64,000 nt of DNA, taken from the NCBI GenBank assembly GCA_011037195.1, contig JAAEAF010000217.1:1-64000 (forward strand). The letters are read 5' to 3'. This DNA comes from Triatoma infestans. Taxonomy: Eukaryota > Arthropoda > Insecta > Hemiptera > Reduviidae. The notes under the pieces are model-generated. The model did no database searches and had not been told where the DNA came from. It was given only the letters and a program-made list of their open reading frames with translations. The translations under genes were made by a program, and so were the position numbers. This document shows positions 55,060 through 64,000 of the stretch, piece by piece. Every line of letters begins with the position of its first letter. Position 1 is the stretch's first letter.

Positions 55060-55450
55060 ATATAATTCTATTTGGATACCAGTTCATATGGAAATCTTTG
55101 GGAATGAGAAGATAGATAAGTTTGCTAAATTAGGCGCAATACTTCCTTTCATTGGTTCCGAAACTGTTGTTGGTGTCTCATTGGACACATGTCTGTCAAC
55201 TTTTCAGACATGAATGTTTTTATAGCGTACATCCCTATGGATGAGCTGAGTGGGTTGTTGGATACTCATTCATCGACTTCGCTCAGGCATTTGGTGGGAT
55301 CCCTTTCTGGGCATAGTAGTTCAAGAAGACCTTTCCTAAACTCACGCCAGATCTTTTTTGTAGAGTTTCTGAGACGGAGGAAGAAACACCCTGTTTATAG
55401 GCTATTGTTTATTGTCCATCAATTTGAAGTTAGTTTTAATGGGTATTAAT
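55060..55450 (+). mobile_element. LINE ORF2 C-terminal remnant (I-type, related to 19650-20149)
   Basis: The plus strand reads WIPVHMEIFGNEKIDKFAKL, an RNase H end motif with the active His retained and the last Asp in place, then ETVVGVSLDTCLSTF. After frame changes, a finger-like DLFCRVSETEEETPCL follows; it matches DPFCRVCETEEETPMHL of the element at 19.8 kb with one Cys lost. It has many stops. The short tail lacks a clear repeat. Confidence 0.8.
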
Positions 55451-55454
55451 TATA

Positions 55455-56375
55455 TGGGAAGAACAACTAATAAGTAATTATTAATTATATAACAAATCAA
55501 TTATATTTGACAAACCAAACTATATCTGACAGACTACTATAGCCTACTTGACGCGCACTACTGGTGGCCACACATTGTCAACCAGTGCTGTCTCGTGACA
55601 ATCTATTTTACCAATCACATATCATCAACACACCCATTTAACATCCTATGTCCGACTTCAAAGTATGTGGAAGACTTTGGCAAATTCTCTTTAAATTTAT
55701 GGTCAGATTTCATCGGATTGTTGTGAATCTTAGGTAGGTTAGATCCGGGTCTGGAATTTTGTTCTAGATCCGATATGTTTTTGTTTTTCTTTGCAATAGC
55801 TGTATAGTTCCTGTAGGGCTTTGGATAGCTTAGGATTGAGTCCCCTCTCCATAGACGAATAATAAGAGTTTCATCGCTGACGTTGTTTATTACTCCGAAA
55901 TCAGTTTAGGCTATGATCAGATAGAGTACAAGTTGTAAAAATCTAGATTCAACAAATACATTAAGCCAGACCCAAATATAAATGCTTTTTTGCAATCCGG
56001 TTAGTGCTATAATTTGGGAATCTTTCAGATCTGCCGTTTGAGAAGTGTATAGAAGTGAGTGACAGCCGACTTAGCAAACTCTAGTTTAATTTCTTACTAA
56101 TTTACTTGTACAACAACCTTTTAAATTATTTTAATTTAAGATAAAATATCTGACATGAATCACTCAACGACATTTTCTTATTCAATTTTAAATGACAAAT
56201 TCTGTCGAAAATTTTTTCACATTTTTAGTTTAGTATAAAATTTAAATTATTTAGTATAGTACTGACACTATAATGATTAGCACTTGAAGGGGTAGTAGGT
56301 TGAACCTCTAAAATAATTTTCTTAGTAAAGATTCAAATAGAAGTGGTGGTAGTCTTCAAATGATTAGTAATTGTA
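55455..56375. other. Unassigned DNA
   Basis: No recognised gene. A somewhat GC-richer patch lies at 55640-55910. Confidence 0.4.
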
Positions 56376-56379
56376 GCAA

Positions 56380-56790
56380 GCTTAAAGAAACCCGTTGGTG
56401 TGATTAGCGAAAAAAGTTGGCACTTCCGATTGAAGAATTTGACAGGTAACTAAGGACCCTAGAACATGTATTTCCGGTGAAATCTTAATTTTGTAAATTC
56501 GATACGTCACAATAATTATTCCTCTTATCGGTAGAATGAGAAAGTAAGATCTTATTGAATAAAAAGATGAATTTTGTTTTTAATAACATTAAAATTTCCC
56601 TTTTTGAGATATTTTGGTTTACACACCAAACACAACACACCCATACTCACTCACATAAGTATTCAGATATAATAATACCACGCACACACGTATATATATA
56701 TTAATATTTAGAAATATCCGGTGTAAATTCAATTTCGAATGTTTGATAAGATCATAAAATACTTCCTCTTACAGCAGTATTAAAAAGAAA
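56380..56790 (+). repeat. Family D repeat, copy 14
   Basis: The box 'gcacttccgattgaagaa' (56417) occurs with 'tagtaattgtagcaagctta', 'aagaaacccgttgg', then 'gagatattttggtttacaca' and the terminal 'aagatcataaaatacttcctc'. Confidence 0.68.
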
Positions 56791-57369
56791 AAGGCGAAGT
56801 ATAATTATTTTCAAAAAGAATTTATTAACATAGTAGAATCAAATGGCCAGTGTAATCAGAAGCTAGATGGACCTTGTATCTAACCCTATGTTGCAGAATC
56901 AACAGGTGATTTCAATTTATATCTTGATTTGTCTGAATGGTTTGCTATAAAATAAAGACCTGCATTATTATATATGACATTCGAATTTTATCAGTTCGCG
57001 TTAAGTTTTTGATTATTATTATCATTATTTTCTCTGGTTTTTGTTTTACCAATAAAAATCACTTTTGATAAGAAAAAAAAATTAATAAATAAAACAAATT
57101 TATTTTCAAAATTTTCTGAAATTTTAGCAGCAGAATATTGCAATTAAAAAGATTTGCGATTATAGTGGAAGAAAGAAATGAAAGAAAATAAGAATTTTTA
57201 AAATTGTTTAGTAAAATAATTTTGTTAATTTTTGCTAGTTCAAACAGTGTATTTTAGTGAAGGGGAAAGAGCCAGGTACTATAATTTAGGTCAATAGTAC
57301 TGAAGAGACAAAGGGACAAGTAACAGTTAGGATAAGACAATACACTCCCCTCCCCCAGACATAACAGCA

Positions 57370-57766
57370 TTACTTGAAAAGATTTGAACTAACAATTAGA
57401 AGGCATTCTTTCAGAACAGTCTGCATTCTGCTTTCAAACAAAAACAGTCTGAAATAGACATTCAATCAGAAAACTTGTCTTTCGCTCTCTTAGCATCAGT
57501 GCCAGTCATATGTTAAAACATAAGAGCTTTGCACTTAATCTAGATAAATAATTGATTTTATAAACATAATAGTTATGATGTTGTAAAATATTTAAATATT
57601 TTTGAAGATAATATATTTAATTTAACCTACCAGTGTTTTCTTGATTATTTCTTAATACTTCTATCTTTATCTCAAACATACACACAAGCCCTTTACTAAA
57701 CCGCTCACGCCACACGCTACTACTACAAACTACTACAACACATCTCACAACAATTACATTTCTTCA
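57370..57766 (+). repeat. Dispersed repeat family A, copy 3
   Basis: 'gaactaacaattagaaggca', 'gctctcttagcatcagtgcc', 'gttaaaacataagagctttg', 'acacacaagccctttacta', 'ccgctcacgccac' and a terminal 'tacatttc'. A 30-bp stretch around 'acagtctg' is duplicated (about 57415-57455). RTE-like debris follows 300 bp downstream. Confidence 0.78.
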
Positions 57767-58059
57767 TTATGATTATGAATTTAATCTAAGGCCCTGTATC
57801 ATTTTATTTTTTTCTGGTAATTTAATTTGGCAATCGTATCACAATTTACTGCGCACCATTGTTAGAAAAAAAATCGTGTAAATCATGCACAAGAGTTTCT
57901 CTTATTATGTTTAAACCAAATATAAAATGGACAAATTTTACCAATCACAATGCATCCAATCGTAACCATGGCAGTAAGTATGAGATTAATCAGAAAAGAT
58001 GATGTCGGTGGAAAAAAAAAGGCTTTAAGAAGAATTTTTTTTTGGACCTGCAAGAACAC

Positions 58060-58375
58060 TAGATTGTTACGAATAATGAAGAACCGAGAAGTGTGGAACT
58101 GTTCGTTGAGTGAGATATAGAAGCCACTCTAATGAGATATAGAAGTTGTAGATTGCGATGGCTGGGGCATTTGCAATGGAAGAGGTTAGAAGACCTAAAA
58201 AAGCATTATATGGACATCCCGGTGGGAAGAGATCACGCGAAAGCCTAAAATGGTTACAGGATGTGGCAAGAAGATTTGGAAGTTCTTGGCTGGTGGACGT
58301 CGAGTATATCGGCAAGAAATAGAAATAAGTGGTGAGTTGCGGTGGCTGTCGCTCGGTCCCTTCATTAATAACAAA
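58060..58375 (+). pseudogene. RTE-like RT C-terminal remnant
   Basis: The plus strand encodes RSCRLRWLGHLQWKRLEDLK, then after a frame change GHPGGKRSRESLKWLQDVAR and RNRNKW followed by VAVARSLH with a stop. This is the 'RL.W.GH..RM', 'GR...RW.D.V..D' and 'R..WR' series at the end of RTE-clade ORFs. The catalytic part is absent. Confidence 0.78.
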
Positions 58376-58489
58376 CAAAAATAAATATTGAAGCCAAAAT
58401 TAAAATCAATTGCATTAAATTGAAATTCTTATAATATGTTAACAGGTTAATAATGAAAGGTTTTATTATTACTTTCACTTACAACTAGT

Positions 58490-59420
58490 AAGAGAGGAAG
58501 TATTGTAATCGTGTCAACGTTTCGATATCGAGTTTTCACCGGAAATATCCGTTTAGAGGTGCCCTGAGTCTAAAAAAATTGGTTTTTAGAAAATAGTCTG
58601 TGTAGGTGTGTATGTATGCGAACAGTATTGCTCAAAAAACGAAAAACCGAAGAAAGTTGAAGCTGGATACACCGATTAGGTACCCACTTTACTAGTTGTT
58701 TTTTTACTGTTTTGCGATTTTCTTGAAACTTGGTGCATCAACTACACATACAAAGAGCTAGAACTTCTTTTTGAAACATTTCTTCAAAAAAAATTCATTT
58801 AAGGGTACTTTTGGGGGAGAGGTGAGCTTACTTACGGCTTCCTCTAAAGTGCTATTTCAGTTTATTAAACAACTCTATCATCTAAATAATGTTAATTAGA
58901 ATTGAATATGTTGTTGAAATTCCGAGTTTCAAAAAAAAAATCAGATAACCGGAAGTGCGTTTACATTACCACTTTACTAAATGATTTTTTTTCACTTTTT
59001 CGCGATTTTCAGAGAAAATGAATGCGACGATTTTCTTGAATCTTCCTATATAAACTAAACATACAATGATATACAACTTTTATTTAAAACATTTCTCTGG
59101 AAAAATTCATTTAAGGGCACTTTTAAGGAGAGTGGTGGGGTTATGTTTTTCTGTAAAGTGCTATCATAGTTCATTACAAAATTCTATTATCCAAACAAAA
59201 TTGATTAGAAATAAATACATTGCCAAAATTCCGAGTTTCAAGAAAATTAGTAAACCGGAAGTGCGCTTTTATTGAACAGTTTTTTTTTCAGGTTTCGACG
59301 AATTTTATTAAATTTGGTACACTAAGTATAAAATTTGTCAATTATAATTTTGAGAAATGGAGTGAGTGAGAAAGTTGTGTGAGTGTTTCACTCCAGATTT
59401 TTTTTTTTCAATTTTCTATA
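58490..59420 (-). repeat. Family D element, copy 15 (reverse, near complete)
   Basis: This starts with 'gaggaagtattgtaatcgtg' and the terminal block. Boxes of ACCGGAAGTGCG lie at 58948 and 59254 (about 306 bp apart). It ends with 'gagaaagttgtgtgagtg' followed by 'tttcactccagattt', the complement of the left end at 13.4 kb. It is about 930 bp long, one monomer shorter than copy 3. Confidence 0.82.
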
Positions 59421-59424
59421 CTTA

Positions 59425-61160
59425 TTAATAATAAAGCAGCTCGGCGCCCAATACTTTACCTCTCTTAACATTCTCAAGAAAATTCTGTGTCAAATGATGC
59501 AAACAAACAGCATCTGTCCAGCCTAATTTGCAATATTAAAGCATTTCATAAAATCGCTTACTCTTTTATACGTATATAGAATATATATACGTATATAGAA
59601 TAAATTTATCAAATATTATTGAAATTTTGAATAATATTTTTATACTTTTTCAATTGAAATAAAATAAGTATTATATTAATAAAAATAAAAATTATTATGA
59701 TTTTTATATTTTAAAGAAAAATTTATCCAATTTCCGCTCTATCAACAATCCTGCTCAGTCGGAAGAGTTTTTTTTAATTTTTAAATTCGTAAGAACATGA
59801 AGTAATTATTTTTATCCACCAAATAAAAATGAATTAATTGAATCAAATTAACCAATTATGCACACAAAAAAATTCTGTTTGATTAAAATAGATTTTCAAT
59901 TACACTTACTTTATTTTTAAATTAAAAATAATTTATGTTGGAGAGGCGAATATAAAATATAAGTCATACGATCCAGTCAAACATATTACAGAGTATTTTT
60001 ATTAATTAAAAACTCTATGAGTAATAAAATTCACGCTCTAATTTGTCATAGCTCATTAATTATCGTTGTAATCTTTATTTAAATATATTTTTTTTTATTT
60101 TCAATAAATTGTGTGTATTTATTACTCCATAATTAAAAAAAAAAAAAAATTAATAAATCTTGCTTACTTTTTGGTTATATTACGTCGATAAAATATTTTA
60201 TTAATCTCTATATAGCTGCAATAAGAAAATTCTTATAAATGATAATTACATAATTTTTATTAGTTATAATATAAACTGCCATATTTGTTTTTATTCATTG
60301 TGAGATAAATACTTTTTCTTGGTAAAATCTGTTAAAAATTAAAAATTTTAAAGCATCTTTATCAATTTCAAATAGACAACTTTCATGTTGGGTTTTCATT
60401 GTGAAAAACACTTTTATTGCAATTATTGGAAGAACACTAAATGATAAGTTTTGTTGAAACTGGAATATTTACTTATTTATGTTATTTAGGCCTTAATATT
60501 TCGTAGAAAGATTGTTGATGGGAACTATAAATTAAACTTGTTGGTTCTACAGACCCACTCTAGCGGTTATATCGCCACGGACAAAAAGACAAATTACTGC
60601 CCCTTAAGAATATATGTATACATTTTTTAACACAAGCTGAAGCAGCACTCCGATCGCGTGCTAATGCTATTCTGTTCAGAGAAGTGTATGCATGTTCAAA
60701 CAAGGTTCAAGTATCGTACTTTACAAAAATTCTGCGTTATTTTTTTTTCAATAATAGTGTAAATATTTTTAGCTTTTAGTCATAACATTATATATACGCT
60801 ACGCATTGTAAATTTTTAGCGAACGAAAAAAATCAATATTTGAAATTTTCTATTAATTGAGTATTTAACACATCAATAATTTTCTCACACTTACAGCCAA
60901 AATTCCCTAAATTGCGTCCCTAAATTTTGGCGCCCTGGACAAATGTCTGGGTTGCCCGTCTCTAGAACAGGCGCTGGTTCCTAAGACGAAGTACTAAATT
61001 GGTCTTGAATATGACTAAATTGTAGACGAACAGGCGCTTCTATCGATCCCCCCCCCCAATCCATCAGTTTAGAAGATAAGTCCATCTTTATAAATATCTC
61101 AGAACCTGCCATAATCGGTTTTGTTAGAATAAAATAAACTAGTCGCATTCAAATTCAAAA
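59425..61160. other. AT-rich DNA, nothing recognised
   Basis: Very AT-rich with a duplicated 'acgtatatagaata' (59570-59600). An 'aacaggcgct' string occurs twice (60966 and 61029). No gene seen. Confidence 0.45.
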
Positions 61161-61171
61161 GAAAAGTACAG

Positions 61172-62112
61172 TATTCTTTAGAAATCGTGCTTTAGAAATC
61201 TTTCTTGGCCTTATCAAAGAAAGACTGTCTTTTGCCAGAACTTAAAGTATCAACCCTGGAAATGATCGAGGAAAGATATAGTGGGTAGATGCAAATATAT
61301 ACAGATGGCTCAGCAGATAGTATAACGCAAACTGCTGGTGCCGGTGTTTTCTGCGAGGGCCTTATCAAAGAATCCTTCCCTGTTGGCAGAAAGGCTACAA
61401 ATTTTGATGCAGAAATGTTTGCTTTAAGGCAAGCCTTTCTCATACTCCATAAATTAAACCTGACCAAGGTAGTGTTACTGGTAGATTCATGCGCTGCCAT
61501 CATAGCATTAATAAATGAAAACCCCCCCATGACACAGTGTACCAGGAAGAAGCCAGATGGTATCTCTCGAATTGCTCTGCCTGGAGTGGACAATAATGAT
61601 ACAATGGGTTCCAGCACATTGCGGGGTGTCTGGAAATGAGATAGCCGATCAGTTGGCTAGAATGAGCTGTTCCTTGTACCAACCGGTTATACCTGTGTCG
61701 CTAAGGAGTGGCAAAGCGGAAATCCGGGCGGTGTTTGCCAATAGGGTGAACCATAAATGGTCGATGGAGGGGAAATGGATATGGAGGGGAAGCGCTACGG
61801 CTGCTTGTTGAAGGAAAATATTCCACATTCTTTGCCACGCCCTGTGTTTGTGGTTAACTTCAGAACCCTGACAGGCCACGATTATTTGCCTTGCCATCTA
61901 TTTAGGCTAGGTATATTAAATGAAATGACATGCCCTCTTTGCGAGGAGGGAATTTTTGACGCCACCCATTAAAGAATTGTAGTAAATTGGGTAAGAGTAA
62001 AGAAAACTTAAGTTACACAGAAACCTCTATAAGATATTGGTCTGCCCGAAACTTAATTGCCGATAAGTAAGTAGTATTCGGCGTAGGATAAAAAAAAAAA
62101 AAAAAAAAAAAG
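61172..62112 (+). mobile_element. 5'-truncated LINE with RNase H, finger and polyA tail
   Basis: 11-bp direct repeats GAAAAGTACAG lie at 61161-61171 and 62113-62123. PolyA is at 62089-62111. Coding order on the plus strand: a linker (LPELKVSTLEMIEERYSG); RNase H with IYTDGSAD, DAEMFALRQA, LLVDSCAAI and, after a frame change near 61590, WVPAHCGVSGNEIADQLA; then a linker and the start of a finger, CPLCEEGIFDATH. All RNase H catalytic residues (D, E, D, H, D) can be read. An in-frame TAG precedes IYTDGSAD (about 61286). Confidence 0.92.
61196..61972 (+). pseudogene. LINE ORF2 fragment: RNase H domain and zinc finger
   Basis: RNase H spans about 61295-61680 in two frames (shift at about 61590). 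A further shift near 61780 leads into the finger, where CPLC and H remain and the last Cys is lost beyond a stop at 61970. The domain would remove template RNA after reverse transcription. The parent element looks R1/I-like, and its polyA tail distinguishes it from the (TAA)n-tailed family. Confidence 0.87.
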
Positions 62113-62900
62113 GAAAAGTACAGAAAAAAATCTGTAACGTTGCACTGCTGGTTGATTGATTTTCACCAAATACTTCGAATCGATCACAAACGTGCATACA
62201 CAAACCTGTTCATCAAACTATTTTCTTAAAAAAACATTGTTTTTTCATAAATACGAAACCTCCAAAAAACATGTATTTAAAATATTTCCGATGATAGCAC
62301 AATTTCCGAAATTTGATATGAACATTAATACGTCCTTTTTACAAGCATGTACGAGTGAAATAATTATTTATTAAACTAAAAAAATGAATGAAACTGATTG
62401 AAAATCAAACAAAAGGAAATTGTGAAATTGTGTGAAATATTTTTCATCTATTTTAGGTGAAATTGGAGACCAACATTTCCATCACCGGAGGCGGCAATCC
62501 AATCACCACCACCACCACCTCCATTCAATGGAAATGATTCAGTTAAGTGGTACACATAAAATGGTATAAATTTACTTTAAGGTAATTTCCCATGAAGTAG
62601 CAATAAGGCCATTTATTACGGATATATTAAGGTAAATTTCACTTTACTCCTTGATTATTATGTATTTAAGTTTTGAACTTGTGTGGGAAAAAATATAGGT
62701 TTTGTTTGAGAAACAATTGCCTTATGTGTTAATTTAAACTTCCATTCTGTTGAATAAAACTGTCATTAATAAACTGTTATTTACTATGGCCATGTATACC
62801 ATTTCAAAATTGCTCCCTGATTTATTACTATTTTATGCCCTTATTATTTATTTTATTTTACTTGAACTAAAAATTAACGATATTTTTATCAAATCTAGAA
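62113..62900. other. AT-rich DNA with a (CAC)n tract
   Basis: (CAC)n at about 62500-62520. No gene recognised. Confidence 0.45.
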
Positions 62901-62910
62901 ATCAAATTAG

Positions 62911-63279
62911 TTAGACAAATTCATGTCGCATGAGTAGAATGGTAATAAAAATAACAACAATAATAAAACACACCAAAACCAACACCTTAGCAGCCAAACA
63001 AAAGGGCTTCTTCCAACAAAAGGCAACGGAGGAATCCTTATCAATATCGATATCCTTGCCAAGCATGATACCCAGATAACAAGGATGAGGGGGATATTTC
63101 CTAGCGCGCCAAGAATCAGAGTTGATTTCGCGCAGAATTAACTTCCGACACAGAATGAATCTGAATAGTAAGAGATGCTCAGATCTGCGTATAGCCTGGA
63201 GAGTTAAAGCTGTGCAAAGACAATCCCTATCAGTGTTGGATTGTGAAATTGTAGTCAGGAATGCTTTCTGGCATGACAA
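62911..63279 (-). pseudogene. Possible RT-like open frame, unconfirmed
   Basis: A 122-codon frame includes KYPPHPCYLGIMLGKDI, which has the shape of the 'P.YLGV.LD' motif that follows the RT core of many LINEs. The C-terminus (VLVLVCFIIVVIFITILL) is a hydrophobic stretch that does not fit that family. I give it as a hint only. Confidence 0.22.
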
Positions 63280-63933
63280 ATTTATATTTCACAAATTATT
63301 TTCACCAGAAGAAAAAACTTTGCTATCCAGGAGATAGCAACGAGATATTACTACGAGATATAACGAGGTATATCGTTGTCATTCGGTCCCAGAAACAGCT
63401 CAATTTAATCTCTGCCAGTTAAATGCTGATACAGAAAGAATACCTCAAAAGATACTCACAAAGAAAGAACTGGCGCAGAATCTTGGACTGTCCTGGACCG
63501 CTGAACCTTATTATAAATATGATCCTCAACCGGTTCTTTGATAATCCACATCATTTGGGACCGCATGATATATATACCTTTACACCATTAGTCGCGCAAA
63601 TTTAGTGTCTTACGATAAAGAAAGTGCAGAATATTCATAATCGACAACTTAGGTTAGCAGCTAACCTGACCCGCACTTGACAGATAAATCAATAAAGTTC
63701 ACTCCAGAACAGAAATCCTCCGTCCAAAAAGGAGTTTCCTCCATTGTTTCCATTATTGTATCATGCCAGGCGTGGGAGTTGTGCCACTTTCTCTAGGGAA
63801 AGAATTGGGTGGCTAGGACTGCCGCAAGAAATCTTCCTTCATCCTGTCGCATAATAAAAGAAGTATTAATAGAAGAAACCTAGGTGAATAGAAACAAATC
63901 TTAAAACAGTGACAACGTAAAAAAAAAAAAGAG

Positions 63934-64000
63934 CTGAACTTTTGTAGGGGGGGTTAGGTTTTTCTCTAAAGTGCTATTTCAGTATACTACACAACTTTAT
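63934..64000 (-). repeat. Family D repeat, copy 16 (cut by window edge)
   Basis: 'gggggggttaggttt', 'ctctaaagtgctatttcagt' and 'tactacacaactttat' match the monomer interior of reversed copies. Confidence 0.65.

Noticed and set aside
55189..55449. 86-codon plus-strand frame as a small gene
   Set aside because: It is an out-of-frame reading of the I-type LINE remnant, whose finger lies in another frame.
62500..62520. (CAC)n tract as a His/Thr-rich exon
   Set aside because: No splice sites or longer open frame support it; it reads as a trinucleotide microsatellite.

Overview
This 64-kb window is AT-rich eukaryotic DNA, most likely from an arthropod and probably an insect. I infer that from the mix of retroelements: I/R1-like non-LTR elements with RNase H, CR1/Jockey-like and RTE-like remnants, tRNA-derived SINEs and arthropod-style foldback elements. 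I found no convincing host gene. Every protein-like stretch I can recognise is a broken transposable element, so the window reads as a nested graveyard of mobile DNA.

Layout. 1-8.3 kb: an RNase H fragment at the left edge, a Jockey/CR1-type reverse transcriptase (RT) remnant (3.07-3.69 kb), and a textbook nest. In that nest a 1.58-kb RT-type element (4456-6038) sits inside the last codons of an older RT/RNase H element and is flanked by a 17-bp target-site duplication (TSD). 11.2-12.5 kb: a second copy of the left-edge element with its own TSD, lying against the 3' end of another LINE. 13.4-20.2 kb: a tandemly structured repeat ('family D'), a SINE, another RT element and a 500-bp LINE tail with a 13-bp TSD. 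22.8-32.3 kb: foldback elements, two solo-LTR candidates, two LINE tails, SINEs and a long-inverted-repeat element. 32.9-35.1 kb: a decayed hAT transposase gene of the ZBED/GTF2IRD2-like type. 35-43.7 kb: a foldback with a hammerhead-ribozyme-like motif, Jockey and RTE RT remnants and more family D. 44.6-46.3 kb: a third copy of the CR1-like element, which still has its YTDD motif. 48.4-54 kb: a 416-bp foldback, two SINE families and a second solo LTR. 55-64 kb: further LINE tails, RTE debris, family D and a polyA-tailed RNase H element with an 11-bp TSD.

The most abundant component is family D. It occurs in about 16 pieces in both orientations and is built from ~305-bp monomers, each marked by a CACTTCCGGT box. 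It has a GT/CA microsatellite near one end and a short palindrome near the other. I do not recognise it as a named family. The second point of interest is a set of foldback elements that share a CTGAnGA-hairpin-GAAAC motif. All similarity statements here come from reading the sequence; no database was searched.
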